DNA of 64,000 bases from positions 124,001 through 188,000 of the forward strand of contig DATLJS010000035.1 of NCBI GenBank assembly GCA_035538795.1, written 5' to 3'. A model generated the notes under the pieces. The model did not search any database. It was not told where the DNA came from and saw only the letters and a list, made by a program, of their open reading frames with translations. The DNA is from JAJZGK01 sp035538795. GTDB lineage: Bacteria; Pseudomonadota; Alphaproteobacteria; Rhodospirillales; Magnetospirillaceae. This document shows, piece by piece, positions 24,964 through 33,814 of the stretch. Position 1 is the first letter of the stretch; the number at the start of each line of letters is the position of its first letter. The position numbers and the translations under genes are program-made.

Positions 24964-26313
24964 TCAGACCTTCAGCAAGAGATGGTCGCGCTCCCACGAA
25001 CTGATGACTTCCTGATAGGCGTCCAGCTCGGCCTTTTTGATCAGGCTGAAGGCGTCGAAGAAGTTCGATCCCAGCAGGTTGCGCGCGGCAGTACAGTTGT
25101 CGAACATGTCCAAGGCTTCTTCAAGAGTCTTGGGCAGGGTCCGCTTCTTGTTGTAGGCGCTGGCTTCCATCACCGCCGACGGCTCCAGCTTTTCGACCAT
25201 GCCGATATAGCCGGCGATCAGCGAGGCGGCCATCGCCAAATAGGGGTTCGCGTCCGCGCCCGGCAGACGGTTCTCGACACGGCGGCTCTGGGGATCGCAA
25301 ATCGGCACGCGCAGACCGCACGAACGGTTGTCATAACCCCATTGCACATTGATCGGCGCGCTGTAGCTGGGGCGCATGCGGCGGAACGAATTGACGTTCG
25401 GCGCGAACAGAGGCGTCAAACGCGGCAGCACCTTCTGCAAACCGCCGATATAGTGCCGGAACAGCAGGCTGTCGCCGCCGTCTTCTTCCGAGAACAGATT
25501 GCGGCCGGTCTCGATGTCCACCACGGACTGGTGGATATGCATGGCGCTGCCGGGCTGATTGATCATCGGCTTGGCCATGAACGTGGCATAGACGCCGTGC
25601 TGCAAAGCCACCTGGCGGATCAGGCGCTTGAACACCAAAACCTGATCGGACAACTTCACCGGGTCGCCATGCAGGAAGTTGATCTCTAACTGGGCGGCAC
25701 CGGCCTCATGGATCAGGGTATCGATCTGAAGCTTGGCGATCTCGGCATAATCGTAGACCGTCTCGATCAGGTCTTCGTACTCGGTGATGGCTTCAAGGCC
25801 ATAGGGCTGCGGCGAGGTTTCGGCGCGGCCCGAACGGCCGGCAGGCGGCAGCAAGGGCAGATCGGGGTCGGTGTTCTTCTGGGTCAGATAGAACTCCAGC
25901 TCGGGCGCCACCACCGGCTTCCAGCCGCGCTCGGCGTAAAGCGTCATCACCTTTTGCAGCACATGGCGCGGCGAAATGTCGAAGGACTTGCCGTTGCTCT
26001 GAAAGGCGTCGGCGATGACGAAGGCCGTCGGCATCTTGTAGCCCGGGGCAACGCACAGTGTATTGTAATCGGGCCGCAGGATCACGTCCGGGTCGAGGAC
26101 GGTGGTCAGATTGTCATCGTCCTCGAAATAGCCGCCGGTGACGGTGATCAAGTAGACGCTGCTGGGAATGCGAAGGGTATTTTCCTGAACCGTCTGGATA
26201 AATTTCTGGGCCGGCAGCACCTTGCCCCGGATGATCCCGTTCATATCGGACACAAGGCATTCCACCTCGCCGATATTGCGTTCTCGGATCCATTGTTCAA
26301 AGTCGGCTGACAT
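24964..26313 (-). CDS. puuA: Gamma-glutamylputrescine synthetase PuuA (glutamine synthetase family)
   Basis: The 449-residue protein is a type I-like glutamine synthetase relative: LVSDMNGIIRGK, APELEFYLTQKN, HEAGAAQLEINFLHGDPVK, MHIHQSVVD, FAPNVNSFRRMRPSYSAPINVQWG and ENRLPGADANPYLAMAA. The absence of nitrogen-control features and the puuB and potF neighbours identify it as the ATP-dependent ligase that starts putrescine breakdown. It is the first gene of the operon. The 300-bp leader contains repeated TGTGATC motifs. Confidence 0.9.
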   Translation of the reverse strand: MSADFEQWIRERNIGEVECLVSDMNGIIRGKVLPAQKFIQTVQENTLRIPSSVYLITVTGGYFEDDDNLTTVLDPDVILRPDYNTLCVAPGYKMPTAFVIADAFQSNGKSFDISPRHVLQKVMTLYAERGWKPVVAPELEFYLTQKNTDPDLPLLPPAGRSGRAETSPQPYGLEAITEYEDLIETVYDYAEIAKLQIDTLIHEAGAAQLEINFLHGDPVKLSDQVLVFKRLIRQVALQHGVYATFMAKPMINQPGSAMHIHQSVVDIETGRNLFSEEDGGDSLLFRHYIGGLQKVLPRLTPLFAPNVNSFRRMRPSYSAPINVQWGYDNRSCGLRVPICDPQSRRVENRLPGADANPYLAMAASLIAGYIGMVEKLEPSAVMEASAYNKKRTLPKTLEEALDMFDNCTAARNLLGSNFFDAFSLIKKAELDAYQEVISSWERDHLLLKV

Positions 26314-26614
26314 TTTTTCCTCGGTCTAATTTCTACGTCATGAATCTTCAGTCGGTAATATGACTGTGATCGACGCTTGCGGCGGCCAAATGTGATCACA
26401 CATTTAACATCCCCACACTGCGGCCTTCCGCCCAAAATCGTGGGCAGTCAAAGCGCGGCATCAACTAAGATCACAGTTACAATTGCTCATCCGCAGGTGT
26501 GCCGTCAAGCCACCTTGAGCATAAATCCGCACAGCATCGGCCGCGACACGGCTTTTCAGGCCATGCCGAAAACAACGTGAAAACGTTGACGCGATTGAGA
26601 AATCCGCGGAAAAA
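26314..26614. promoter_or_regulatory. puuA leader with three TGTGATC motifs
   Basis: This 301-bp gap holds no gene. It contains the perfect palindrome TGTGATCACA (26391-26400) flanked by ACTGTGATC (26363-26371) and its inverse GATCACAGT (26469-26477). Three related sites upstream of a catabolic operon, next to a GntR-type gene, suggest the operator set of that regulator. The spacing is wrong for a CRP site (TGTGA-N6-TCACA). Confidence 0.5.
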
Positions 26615-27358
26615 TCACACCAGGCCGTGACGGCCGATCAGCCCCATGCCATCTGCGATATCAGCCGAGATCGCCCGTACCAGGGCGTCGGCATCGCCGA
26701 CCTGGATGGCGTCCAGGGCGACTTCGTGCTGATCCACCAGATTGCGGGTGCCGAAACGACCGTAAACCACGCGCATATAAGGACCGAACTGCAACCACAA
26801 GGTTTCGATCAGCTGATTGAGGATCGACGGTCCTGAAGCCTGATAGATCATGAAATGGAAACGAAAATTGGCTTCCATGTATCCCGTGACGTCGCCGTTG
26901 CTCAAGGTCAGATCCAGCCGGTCGTCGATGCCCCGCAACTTGCGGAGGATTTCGGTGTCGATGGAGGGCAGCGCCAGCTTGGCTGCCTCGGGCTCCAGCA
27001 GCAGGCGGCAGCGCAGCAAATCGTCGAAGCGAGCCTCCGTCATGCCGGGAACTGTGATGCGCCGCTTCGAACGGATTTCCACGGCTCCTTCCGCCGCCAA
27101 CCGACCCAGGGCCTCGCGCACCGGCATCGGGCTGACCCCCAGCTCCTGAGCCAGCCCGCGGGTGGACAGGCCGATACCGGGAACGATCTTGCCGGTGATC
27201 AGGCGCCACCGCAGCTCGGCATAGACCGCGTCATGCAGCAGCCCTCCCGTCTCGGAGCCGTCCCCTCCGGTCCCGTCGGGCTCAGGCGCAGCTTTGGCAA
27301 GGAGGCGGTCGGTCTTCAGATTGGACATACGCAAAAGGCCCGGAAGGTGAAAGGTCAT
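26615..27358 (-). CDS. GntR/FadR-family regulator, probable regulator of the putrescine operon
   Basis: The 247-residue protein has a GntR winged helix (residues 40-105: LHDAVYAELRWRLITGKI, LSTRGLAQELGVSPMPVREALGRLAAEG). An all-helical FCD ligand domain follows with FRFHFMIYQASG and DQHEVALDAI, whose histidines can bind a metal. It is upstream of puuA in the same direction. A TTGACA (27393-27398, leftward) may be its -35. The start could also be 10 codons later at MSNLKT. The role as puu regulator rests on position only. Confidence 0.83.
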   Translation of the reverse strand: MTFHLPGLLRMSNLKTDRLLAKAAPEPDGTGGDGSETGGLLHDAVYAELRWRLITGKIVPGIGLSTRGLAQELGVSPMPVREALGRLAAEGAVEIRSKRRITVPGMTEARFDDLLRCRLLLEPEAAKLALPSIDTEILRKLRGIDDRLDLTLSNGDVTGYMEANFRFHFMIYQASGPSILNQLIETLWLQFGPYMRVVYGRFGTRNLVDQHEVALDAIQVGDADALVRAISADIADGMGLIGRHGLV

Positions 27359-27549
27359 CTGGGATCACTGTTCGAACAGCGAATGACCCGTTTGTCAACC
27401 ATTCAGGATACCGAAGCCTTCTTTTGCCTGTTTCAAACCGCCCGTGATAATTTTTTTGCTCGTCCCCCTCATGAATCCGCGTCTGGCGCGTAATAAGATC
27501 AAGGCCAGTCCCGCCATACGGTCCAGACGCGACACAGCAACGAGTCCCC

Positions 27550-28806
27550 ATGCCCCTTTCCCGTTCCCTCGCAGATCTCGGCCGGGCCTTCAAACACCGG
27601 GATTACCGGCTTTTTTTTACCGGACAGCTGCTGTCTCTGGTCGGTACCTGGATACAGATGACCGCCCAATCATGGCTGGTCTATCGCCTGAGCGGGTCTG
27701 CGGAATATCTGGGATTGGCCGGCTTTGCCTCCCAGGGGCCGGTCCTTCTGTTCGCCCAGATCGGCGGCGCCATGGCCGACCGCCACGACCGCCGGAAAAT
27801 TCTGCTGATGACCCAGGCCGCTTCGATGGCCCTGGCTTTCATCCTGGCCGCCCTGACCTTAAGCGGTACGGTCGAGCTGTGGCATGTGTTTGCCCTCGCC
27901 GCCCTGACCGGGCTGGCCAACGCCTTCGACATTCCCACGCGGCAGGCCTTCATCATCGAGATGGTCGGCCGGGCCGACCTGCAAAACGCCATCGCCTTGA
28001 ATTCCTCGATGTTCAACCTCGCCCGTCTGGTCGGCCCGGCGGCCGCCGGTCTGATCGTCGCCTCAGTGGGTGAAGGCTGGTGCTTTCTCATCAACGGCCT
28101 GAGCTTCCTGATGGTTATCGGCAGCCTGCTGGCCATGCGCCGGCCGGCATTTTCCGCCCCTTCGGGCAAGGAGAACCTGCTGGCCGAAGTCCGCCAGGGG
28201 TTGAGCTACGCCCTGAACACCCGGCCGATCCGGTACGTGCTGCTGCTGGTCGGGGTGATGAGCCTGCTGGGCATGCCTTACGTGGTCCTGATGCCGATTT
28301 TCGCCAATCGCATTCTTCAGGGCGGGCCGCAGCATTTGGGAGCATTGATGAGCGCCGCCGGTTTCGGCGCCTTGGCGGCGGCTCTGGTCCTGGCCAGCCG
28401 CGCGGATCTGAAAGGCATCGAAAGCCGGATCGCCCAGGCCGTTCTGGGCTTCGGGCTGTGCCTGATCTTGTTCGCCCTATCCGATCATTTCCCCTTGTCC
28501 CTGGCGATCCTGGTGCTGGTGGGTTTTGGGCAGATGACCCACATGGCGGCGTCCAACACCCTGATCCAATCCATGGTCCCCGACGCCTACCGCGGCCGCG
28601 TCATGGCCCTGTATTCCATGATGTTCATGGGCATGGCGCCGTTCGGCGCGCTGGCCTCGGGCTTTCTGGCCGGCGCCATCGGCGCTCCCTCGACCGTAAT
28701 CACCGGAGCCGTCGCCTGTCTCGCGGGGGGGATCGGTTTCATGATCCTGTTGCCCCGTCTGCGCCCGGAGATGCACCAGTTGATCACCGCCCAGACACGC
28801 GGCTAG
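27550..28806 (+). CDS. MFS transporter, EntS-like drug/siderophore exporter family
   Basis: The 418-residue protein has about 12 membrane helices. It begins AFKHRDYRLFFTGQLLSLVGTWIQMTAQSWLVYRLSGS and has GGAMADRHDRRKILL between helices 2 and 3, DIPTRQAFIIEMVGR, and SMVPDAYRGRVMALYSMMFMG. This pattern is that of the MFS_3 group containing EntS. The substrate is unknown. An RND pump gene follows 112 bases later in the same direction, possibly co-transcribed. Confidence 0.85.
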   Translation: MPLSRSLADLGRAFKHRDYRLFFTGQLLSLVGTWIQMTAQSWLVYRLSGSAEYLGLAGFASQGPVLLFAQIGGAMADRHDRRKILLMTQAASMALAFILAALTLSGTVELWHVFALAALTGLANAFDIPTRQAFIIEMVGRADLQNAIALNSSMFNLARLVGPAAAGLIVASVGEGWCFLINGLSFLMVIGSLLAMRRPAFSAPSGKENLLAEVRQGLSYALNTRPIRYVLLLVGVMSLLGMPYVVLMPIFANRILQGGPQHLGALMSAAGFGALAAALVLASRADLKGIESRIAQAVLGFGLCLILFALSDHFPLSLAILVLVGFGQMTHMAASNTLIQSMVPDAYRGRVMALYSMMFMGMAPFGALASGFLAGAIGAPSTVITGAVACLAGGIGFMILLPRLRPEMHQLITAQTRG

Positions 28807-28918
28807 AGGCCGCGACGACGATGCAGAACGTCAGAATTTTTCCTCCCTCCGTCTTTCCGGCAAGACCGGCCCAGGCAAAAGCCTTCGTCGGCGGCCAGAA
28901 CTTCGAGAAAGCACATTC

Positions 28919-31900
28919 ATGAGCATCTCAACGCCCTTCATCCAGCGGCCCGTAGCGACCACCTTGTTGATGACCGCCATTTTCCTGGCCGGTCTGGTGG
29001 CATTCCCCCTGCTGCCGGTGGCGCCGCTGCCGCAGGTGGATTTTCCCACCATCCAGGTTTCGGCCACCCTGCCCGGCACCGATCCCCAAACCATGGCCTC
29101 TTCGGTGACCACTCCGCTGGAACGCCAGTTCTCGCAGATTCCCGGCGTGTCCCAAATGACCTCCAGCAGCCTGCTGGGCAGTTCGGTCATCACCTTGCAG
29201 TTCGATCTGGAGCGGGATATCGACGCCGCCGCCCAAGACGTCCAGGCGGCCATCAACGCCGCCGGCGGGCAATTGCCCAAGACCTTGCCGTCGCCCCCGA
29301 CCTACCGCAAGGTCAATCCCGCCGACAGCCCCATCCTGATCCTGAGCGTCCAGTCCGACAGCCTGCCCATCACCACGGTGGACGATTACGCCGACACCGT
29401 TCTGGCCCAGCAGATCAGCCGCATCAGCGGCGTCGGCCAGGTCAGCATCGGCGGCGAGCAGAAACCGTCGATCCGCATCCAGATTGATCCGGCCAAAGTG
29501 GCGTCCCTGGGCCTCAGCCTGGAAGACCTGCGCTCATCCATCGCCGACCTGACATCGGACTCGCCCAAGGGCAGCATCGATACCTCGCACACCAATTTCA
29601 CCCTCTACGCCAACGATCAGCTGACGACGGCCGAACCCTGGAACAATGCCATCGTGGCTTATAAAAGCGGCGCTCCCGTCCGCGTCCGCGACATCGGCAC
29701 CGCCGTCGAAGGACCAGAGAACACCCGGCTGGCGGCATGGCAGAACGGCAAGCGCGGCATCTATCTGCTGGTCTACAAGCTGCCCGGCGCCAATGTCATC
29801 GAAACCGTGGACAAGGTCAAAGCCGCCCTGCCGCTGTTGCAGGCGTCGATTCCGCCGTCGGTCAAGGTTCAGACCCTGATCGACCGCACGATCACCATCC
29901 GCGCATCGGTCGTCGACGTGGAATTCACCCTGGTGCTGACTATCTGCCTGGTGGTTCTGGTGATTTTTCTGTTCCTGCGGAATCTGTGGGCCACCATCAT
30001 TCCCGGCATCACCGTACCCCTGGCCCTGACGGCCACCGCCGGACTGATGTATGTGCTGCACTACAGCCTCGACAACTTGTCTTTGATGGCGCTGACGATT
30101 TCCGTCGGCTTCGTCGTCGACGACGCCATCGTCATGCTGGAAAACATCTACCGTCACATCGAGGAAGGCGTGCCGCCCATGGAGGCGGCCATCAAAGGCG
30201 CCAGCGAGATCGGCTTCACAATCATCTCGATCAGCCTCTCGCTGATCGCCGTGTTCATCCCCATCCTGCTGATGGGCGGCATCGTCGGCCGCCTGTTGCG
30301 GGAATTCGCCGTCACGGTGTCGCTGACCATCGTCGCCTCGATCATCGTCTCACTGACGCTGACGCCGATGATGTGCTCGCGGGTGTTGAGGGACGAACAC
30401 ACCACCTCGCACGGCAAGCTTTACATGATGTTCGAACGCGGCTTCGACGCCATGCTGTCCGGGTACCGCCGCGGACTCGACTGGGTGCTGGCGCACCGGC
30501 GAACCACTTTGCTGAGCTTTGTCGCCACGGTGGCGGCGACCGCCGGCCTTTTCGTCGTCGTTCCCAAAGGCTTTTTTCCCCAACAGGACACCGGCACCCT
30601 GTTTGCCGTCTCCGACGCCTCGCAAGACATTTCCTTTGCCGAAATGAGCCAGCGGCAACTGGCTTTGGCCGACATCATCACCGCCGACCCCGATGTCGCC
30701 AATTGGACCGCCGCCGTCGGCGCCGGCGGCAGCCAGACCATGAACAACGGCCGCTTCTTCATTGGACTGAAGCCCCGCGACCAGCGTACATCGTCGGCCG
30801 AACAGATCATCGCCCGGCTGCGCGAAAAGACCGCCCAAGTTCCCGGCGTCATGCTGTACATGCAGGTGCCCCAGGATCTGAACGTCGGCGGGCGCCTGAG
30901 CCGCACCCAGTACCAGTACACTTTACAGGACGCCAATCTGGACGAGTTGAACCAGTGGGCGCCGCGCATGCTAGAAAAGCTGCGCAGCCTGCCGCAATTG
31001 CAGGATGTCGCCACCGATCAGCAAATCAGCGGCGCCACCGCGACCATCACCATCGACCGCGATCAAGCCTCGCGCTTCGGCATTCAGCCGCAATTGATCG
31101 ACGACACCTTGTACGACGCTTTCGGCCAGCGGCAGGTCACGCAGTATTTCACCCAGTTGAACAGCTACCACGTGGTGATGGAAGTGCTGCCGTCCGTCCA
31201 GGATTCGCCCGACGCCCTGTCGAAGATTTACATCACCTCGCCTTTAACCGGCCAGCAGGTTCCCCTGTCGGCCATCGCCCATTACGACACCCAGCCGGTC
31301 GGACTGCTGTCGGTCAGCCATCAGGGGCAGTTTCCGGCGGTCACCCTGTCCTTCAACCTGCGTCCCGGTGTCGCCCTGGGCGACGCCGTCCAGGCCATCA
31401 ACTTGGCGGAAGCCGATATCGGCAAACCCGACACCCTGGTCGGCACCTTCCAGGGCGCGGCCCAAGCTTTTCAGAAATCCCTGGCCAGCCAGCCCTATCT
31501 GATCCTGGCGGCGCTGGTGACGGTCTATCTCATCCTGGGCATGCTCTATGAAAGCTTCATCCACCCGCTGACCATTCTGTCGACCTTGCCCTCGGCGGGC
31601 GCTGGCGCCCTGATTTTCCTGATGCTGTTCGGACACGACATGTCGGTGATCGCCCTGATCGGCATCCTGCTGCTGATCGGCATCGTCAAGAAGAACGGAA
31701 TCATGATGGTGGACTTCGCCCTGGCCGCCCAACGCGACCGGGGGCTGCCCCCGGTCGAAGCCATCCGCCAGGCCTGCCTGCTGCGCTTTCGCCCCATCAT
31801 GATGACCACCGTCGCCGCCATGCTGGGCGGACTGCCCCTGATGCTGGGAACCGGCACCGGCGCCGAACTGCGCCAACCCCTGGGCGTCGCCATGGTCGGC

Positions 31901-31996
31901 GGGCTGCTCGTCAGCCAGGCGCTGACCCTGTTCACCACCCCGGTGATCTATCTGGGCTTTGAAAGCCTGGCCGGGCGCGGAAAAGGCAAAAAATAG
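28919..31996 (+). CDS. RND efflux permease, MdtB/MdtC-like
   Basis: The 1,025-residue protein has the full RND layout: N-terminal helix with STPFIQRPVATTLLMTAIFLAGL, periplasmic porter loops, TM4 with SVGFVVDDAIVMLENIYRH (the paired aspartates of proton relay), the second-half loop, and IGILLLIGIVKKNGIMMVDFAL near the C-terminus. The sequence is closest in style to MdtC/MuxC heavy-metal-independent multidrug pumps. Its membrane fusion and outer membrane partners are not adjacent. A strong terminator follows. Confidence 0.9.
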   Translation: MSISTPFIQRPVATTLLMTAIFLAGLVAFPLLPVAPLPQVDFPTIQVSATLPGTDPQTMASSVTTPLERQFSQIPGVSQMTSSSLLGSSVITLQFDLERDIDAAAQDVQAAINAAGGQLPKTLPSPPTYRKVNPADSPILILSVQSDSLPITTVDDYADTVLAQQISRISGVGQVSIGGEQKPSIRIQIDPAKVASLGLSLEDLRSSIADLTSDSPKGSIDTSHTNFTLYANDQLTTAEPWNNAIVAYKSGAPVRVRDIGTAVEGPENTRLAAWQNGKRGIYLLVYKLPGANVIETVDKVKAALPLLQASIPPSVKVQTLIDRTITIRASVVDVEFTLVLTICLVVLVIFLFLRNLWATIIPGITVPLALTATAGLMYVLHYSLDNLSLMALTISVGFVVDDAIVMLENIYRHIEEGVPPMEAAIKGASEIGFTIISISLSLIAVFIPILLMGGIVGRLLREFAVTVSLTIVASIIVSLTLTPMMCSRVLRDEHTTSHGKLYMMFERGFDAMLSGYRRGLDWVLAHRRTTLLSFVATVAATAGLFVVVPKGFFPQQDTGTLFAVSDASQDISFAEMSQRQLALADIITADPDVANWTAAVGAGGSQTMNNGRFFIGLKPRDQRTSSAEQIIARLREKTAQVPGVMLYMQVPQDLNVGGRLSRTQYQYTLQDANLDELNQWAPRMLEKLRSLPQLQDVATDQQISGATATITIDRDQASRFGIQPQLIDDTLYDAFGQRQVTQYFTQLNSYHVVMEVLPSVQDSPDALSKIYITSPLTGQQVPLSAIAHYDTQPVGLLSVSHQGQFPAVTLSFNLRPGVALGDAVQAINLAEADIGKPDTLVGTFQGAAQAFQKSLASQPYLILAALVTVYLILGMLYESFIHPLTILSTLPSAGAGALIFLMLFGHDMSVIALIGILLLIGIVKKNGIMMVDFALAAQRDRGLPPVEAIRQACLLRFRPIMMTTVAAMLGGLPLMLGTGTGAELRQPLGVAMVGGLLVSQALTLFTTPVIYLGFESLAGRGKGKK

Positions 31997-32005
31997 CCGA
32001 AAAGC

Positions 32006-32050
32006 AATCAAGGCGTTAGCTCATTGGAGCTAACGCCTTGATTTCATTTG
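32006..32050 (+). terminator. Perfect 17-bp terminator hairpin after the RND gene
   Basis: Arms 32006-32022 and 32027-32043 are a perfect 17-bp inverted repeat (core AAGGCGTTAGCTC) with loop ATTG. Its outer A/T pairs give a T-rich tail (TTGATTTCATTTG) on the top strand. It marks the end of the chromosomal gene block before the prophage. Confidence 0.75.
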
Positions 32051-32116
32051 GTAGCGGAGGAGCGTTACCACCATTACAGCGTTACCGTCGAGATAGCGGC
32101 CTAACCACTACACCAT
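32049..32116 (-). tRNA. Degenerate tRNA-Glu(CTC)-like fragment at the prophage edge
   Basis: Read leftward, GGTGTAGTGGTTAG is a typical D-arm. CCGCT-ATCTCGA-CGG places a CTC anticodon in a 7-base loop, and the fragment ends CTCCGCT-A-CCA like an encoded acceptor and CCA tail. The T-arm is not recognisable, and the 5' acceptor strand does not pair with the 3' strand, so this is not a working tRNA. It may be a decayed gene or an attachment-site remnant. The likeness could also be chance. Confidence 0.3.
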
Positions 32117-32286
32117 TCATCATCCCCGAGAGAAAGCCACGGAAATCCAAACAGTTCCGGGCAATTGCGCACATCCACGTCAAACGCACGTACGATGCTA
32201 TTTCCCAAAAAATTTGACCATCGGGAAACGGTAATATCGGTAACCATCAACAGAAAACAGCCGTATGCCATTGAAATAGAATGCAC
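32101..32286 (-). CDS. Possible 61-residue small protein, unknown
   Basis: The open frame starts at ATG 32284-32286 and reads MHSISMAYGCFLLMVTDITV at its hydrophobic N-terminus, ending GDDEWCSG inside the tRNA-like stretch. I see no ribosome site and no known relative. Its base composition is intermediate between host and the AT-rich stretch. It may be spurious. Confidence 0.2.
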   Translation of the reverse strand: MHSISMAYGCFLLMVTDITVSRWSNFLGNSIVRAFDVDVRNCPELFGFPWLSLGDDEWCSG

Positions 32287-32440
32287 TTCGCAGAACAGTT
32301 AAAGGTAATAATTAGGAAATATTTAAGTAATTAGATTACTATTTTAGGCGGTCATTTTAAAAAATTAAATAATCAATGAAATCAATGCGATTACCTTTTT
32401 GAATTTAAAAAATTACCTATGGTTACTTATTGGAGGTAAT
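32230..32440. repeat. Cluster of five GGTAAT/ATTACC hexamers in AT-rich DNA
   Basis: GGTAAT occurs at 32230, 32304 and 32435 and its inverse ATTACC at 32390 and 32412. The 150 bases from 32290 to 32450 are extremely AT-rich compared with everything nearby. No gene is visible. Such clusters occur in phage attachment regions (integrase arm or excisionase sites). They could also be relics of a low-GC accessory gene. Confidence 0.5.
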
Positions 32441-32447
32441 TTTTTTA
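32406..32447. terminator. AT-rich hairpin with T-run left of cos
   Basis: ATTACCT (32412-32418) pairs with AGGTAAT (32434-32440), with flanking A and T runs extending the stem to about 12 bp around a 15-nt loop. TTTTTTT follows on the top strand. It can work in both directions and would insulate host and phage transcription. Confidence 0.45.
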
Positions 32448-32693
32448 TCGTGACAAATCAGCGGGTTATAGATGCATATCGGAAAGCATCACCTTAATTA
32501 CCGTTTTCCGACGCCTACCCGCCGCTTCAATAGGTTGGCCGCCGGCACCACCTATTGCCCGACACTTTGATTGCAGAGCCGGAGGCCATAAATGCAGAGA
32601 TTGAAACAGCCCCAAAATCCTCACAAAAGCCAGCCTGCCTGCCTGTTTTTGGCCGTCTCGGCAGTGCAAAAAAAGAGGGCCATTTGAGGCGCA

Positions 32694-32712
32694 GGCGTGG
32701 CGGGGGGAGACT
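32694..32712 (+). other. Putative cos (packaging) site, GGCGTGGCGGGG core
   Basis: GGCGTGGCGGGGGGAGACT shares its first 12 bases with the 19-base cohesive end I recall for phage 186 (GGCGTGGCGGGGAAAGCAT) and 11 of those 12 with P2. It lies about 115 bases beyond the 3' end of the portal gene, the same place as cos in P2. The match is from memory of those phages. Cleavage is not shown. Confidence 0.5.
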
Positions 32713-32772
32713 GCGATTGTCGGGCGGTTTTCGGACGGTCGATCAGGGTGGCCGTGAGGGGTGCAGGCGGGC

Positions 32773-32806
32773 AAAAAAAGGCCGCTTCCCCTCTCAGGGA
32801 GCGGCC
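32773..32806 (-). terminator. Intrinsic terminator of the leftward P-Q operon
   Basis: Leftward, GGCCGCTCCC and GGGAAGCGGCC form a strong GC stem with a short loop, followed by a run of seven T. It lies 20 bases after the portal stop and ends late leftward transcription just before the cos-like site. Confidence 0.88.
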
Positions 32807-32826
32807 CAGGCTGGCAGGCGGGATGA

Positions 32827-33801
32827 TCAGGCGGCGGCGATAGGCTCATAGGGGTTGAAGGCGACCACCTCTTCGTCCAGCCAGTCATTGATCGCCGTGA
32901 AGGAGGCTTCGAGCGGGACAATCTCGTTGCGGAAAAAGACCTGGGCCGCCTGTTCGACAGAGCCGAACCCGCCGGCATTACCGGGGATGATCCCCAGCAG
33001 TTGAGGCGGCACCCGGTGGGCTGACAGAACGTCGTCGCGGGTGACGTTCTTCATGTAATAGAACTCGTCCTTGGCCGTCACCTCGCTGATGGGGATCAGT
33101 TGCAGGCCGTCCTTCTTCCCACCGGGTGCATACATGAACAGATTGCGGAAATTGCCCGGCCCCTTGGCTTCCTTCAGAGCCTTGCGCAGGCCGTCAATGT
33201 CCTCTTGGTTGGCGCCCTGATCGGTGAGATAGAGGATGAAGCCGGCGTGACTGCCGTTGATGTAATATTTCCGGCGGAACAAGGTGGCGGCCTCGTTCAA
33301 CAGGGCCGATTGCATGGCCCCCAGGTATCCCGGCAGGCCGTAAAGTTCCTGGCTGATATCGGGCTCGACCATCTGGAACACGCTCCCGGGGTCGAAGAAA
33401 TGCTCTTCGCCGTCGATCAGCATCATGATCTGGTCATCCTTGGCCACCCGCGTCCACCGGGCCAGGGTCGGCTTCAGCGCCGTGGTGGTCTTCAGCATCG
33501 ACGTGCGGCGCTCCACATAGGCGTTGCCGAACACCAGAAAATCCAGGGCCAGCCGCTTGAAGTCAGGGCGCGACAGCAGCTTGTGCGGCTTGAAGTGACC
33601 GGCCAGCAGGTTGGCCTTGTAGTTGATGGCGCTCTGGTGGTGCGGGTTGGAGGTCAAAGCCTTGGCCAAGCTGTCGAACGACATGGGCGGCTCGTACCAG
33701 CGGCCATTCCAGACCGACTGGAGATAGCCCCAGAAATCCCGCTGATCCAGCACCGGGACCGGGGTTTCAAAGGTGAACGTCTCGAACTTGGTTTCAGACA
33801 T
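32827..33801 (-). CDS. Q: Phage portal protein (P2 gpQ-like, PBSX family)
   Basis: From ATG 33799-33801 (AAAGGAAA upstream) the protein is 324 residues. It has YEPPMSFDSLAKALTSNPHHQSAI near the start, LDFLVFGNAYVERR, LYGLPGYLGAMQSALLNEAATLFRRKYY, and the portal signature KNVTRDDVLSAHRVPPQLLGIIPGNAGGFGSVEQA. The portal is the dodecameric gate through which DNA enters the head. It is transcribed leftward behind the terminase, as in P2. Confidence 0.93.
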   Translation of the reverse strand: MSETKFETFTFETPVPVLDQRDFWGYLQSVWNGRWYEPPMSFDSLAKALTSNPHHQSAINYKANLLAGHFKPHKLLSRPDFKRLALDFLVFGNAYVERRTSMLKTTTALKPTLARWTRVAKDDQIMMLIDGEEHFFDPGSVFQMVEPDISQELYGLPGYLGAMQSALLNEAATLFRRKYYINGSHAGFILYLTDQGANQEDIDGLRKALKEAKGPGNFRNLFMYAPGGKKDGLQLIPISEVTAKDEFYYMKNVTRDDVLSAHRVPPQLLGIIPGNAGGFGSVEQAAQVFFRNEIVPLEASFTAINDWLDEEVVAFNPYEPIAAA

Positions 33802-33814
33802 CAACGCGTTTCCT

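Noticed and set aside
26391..26400. CRP site before puuA
   Set aside because: The half-sites TGTGA and TCACA overlap rather than being 6 bases apart.
32049..32116. Functional tRNA gene
   Set aside because: The T-arm and acceptor pairing are broken. It is kept only as a degenerate fragment.
32555..32851. 99-codon rightward frame between the AT-rich end and the portal gene
   Set aside because: It crosses the cos-like site, the P-Q terminator and the 3' end of the portal gene, and has no recognisable motif.
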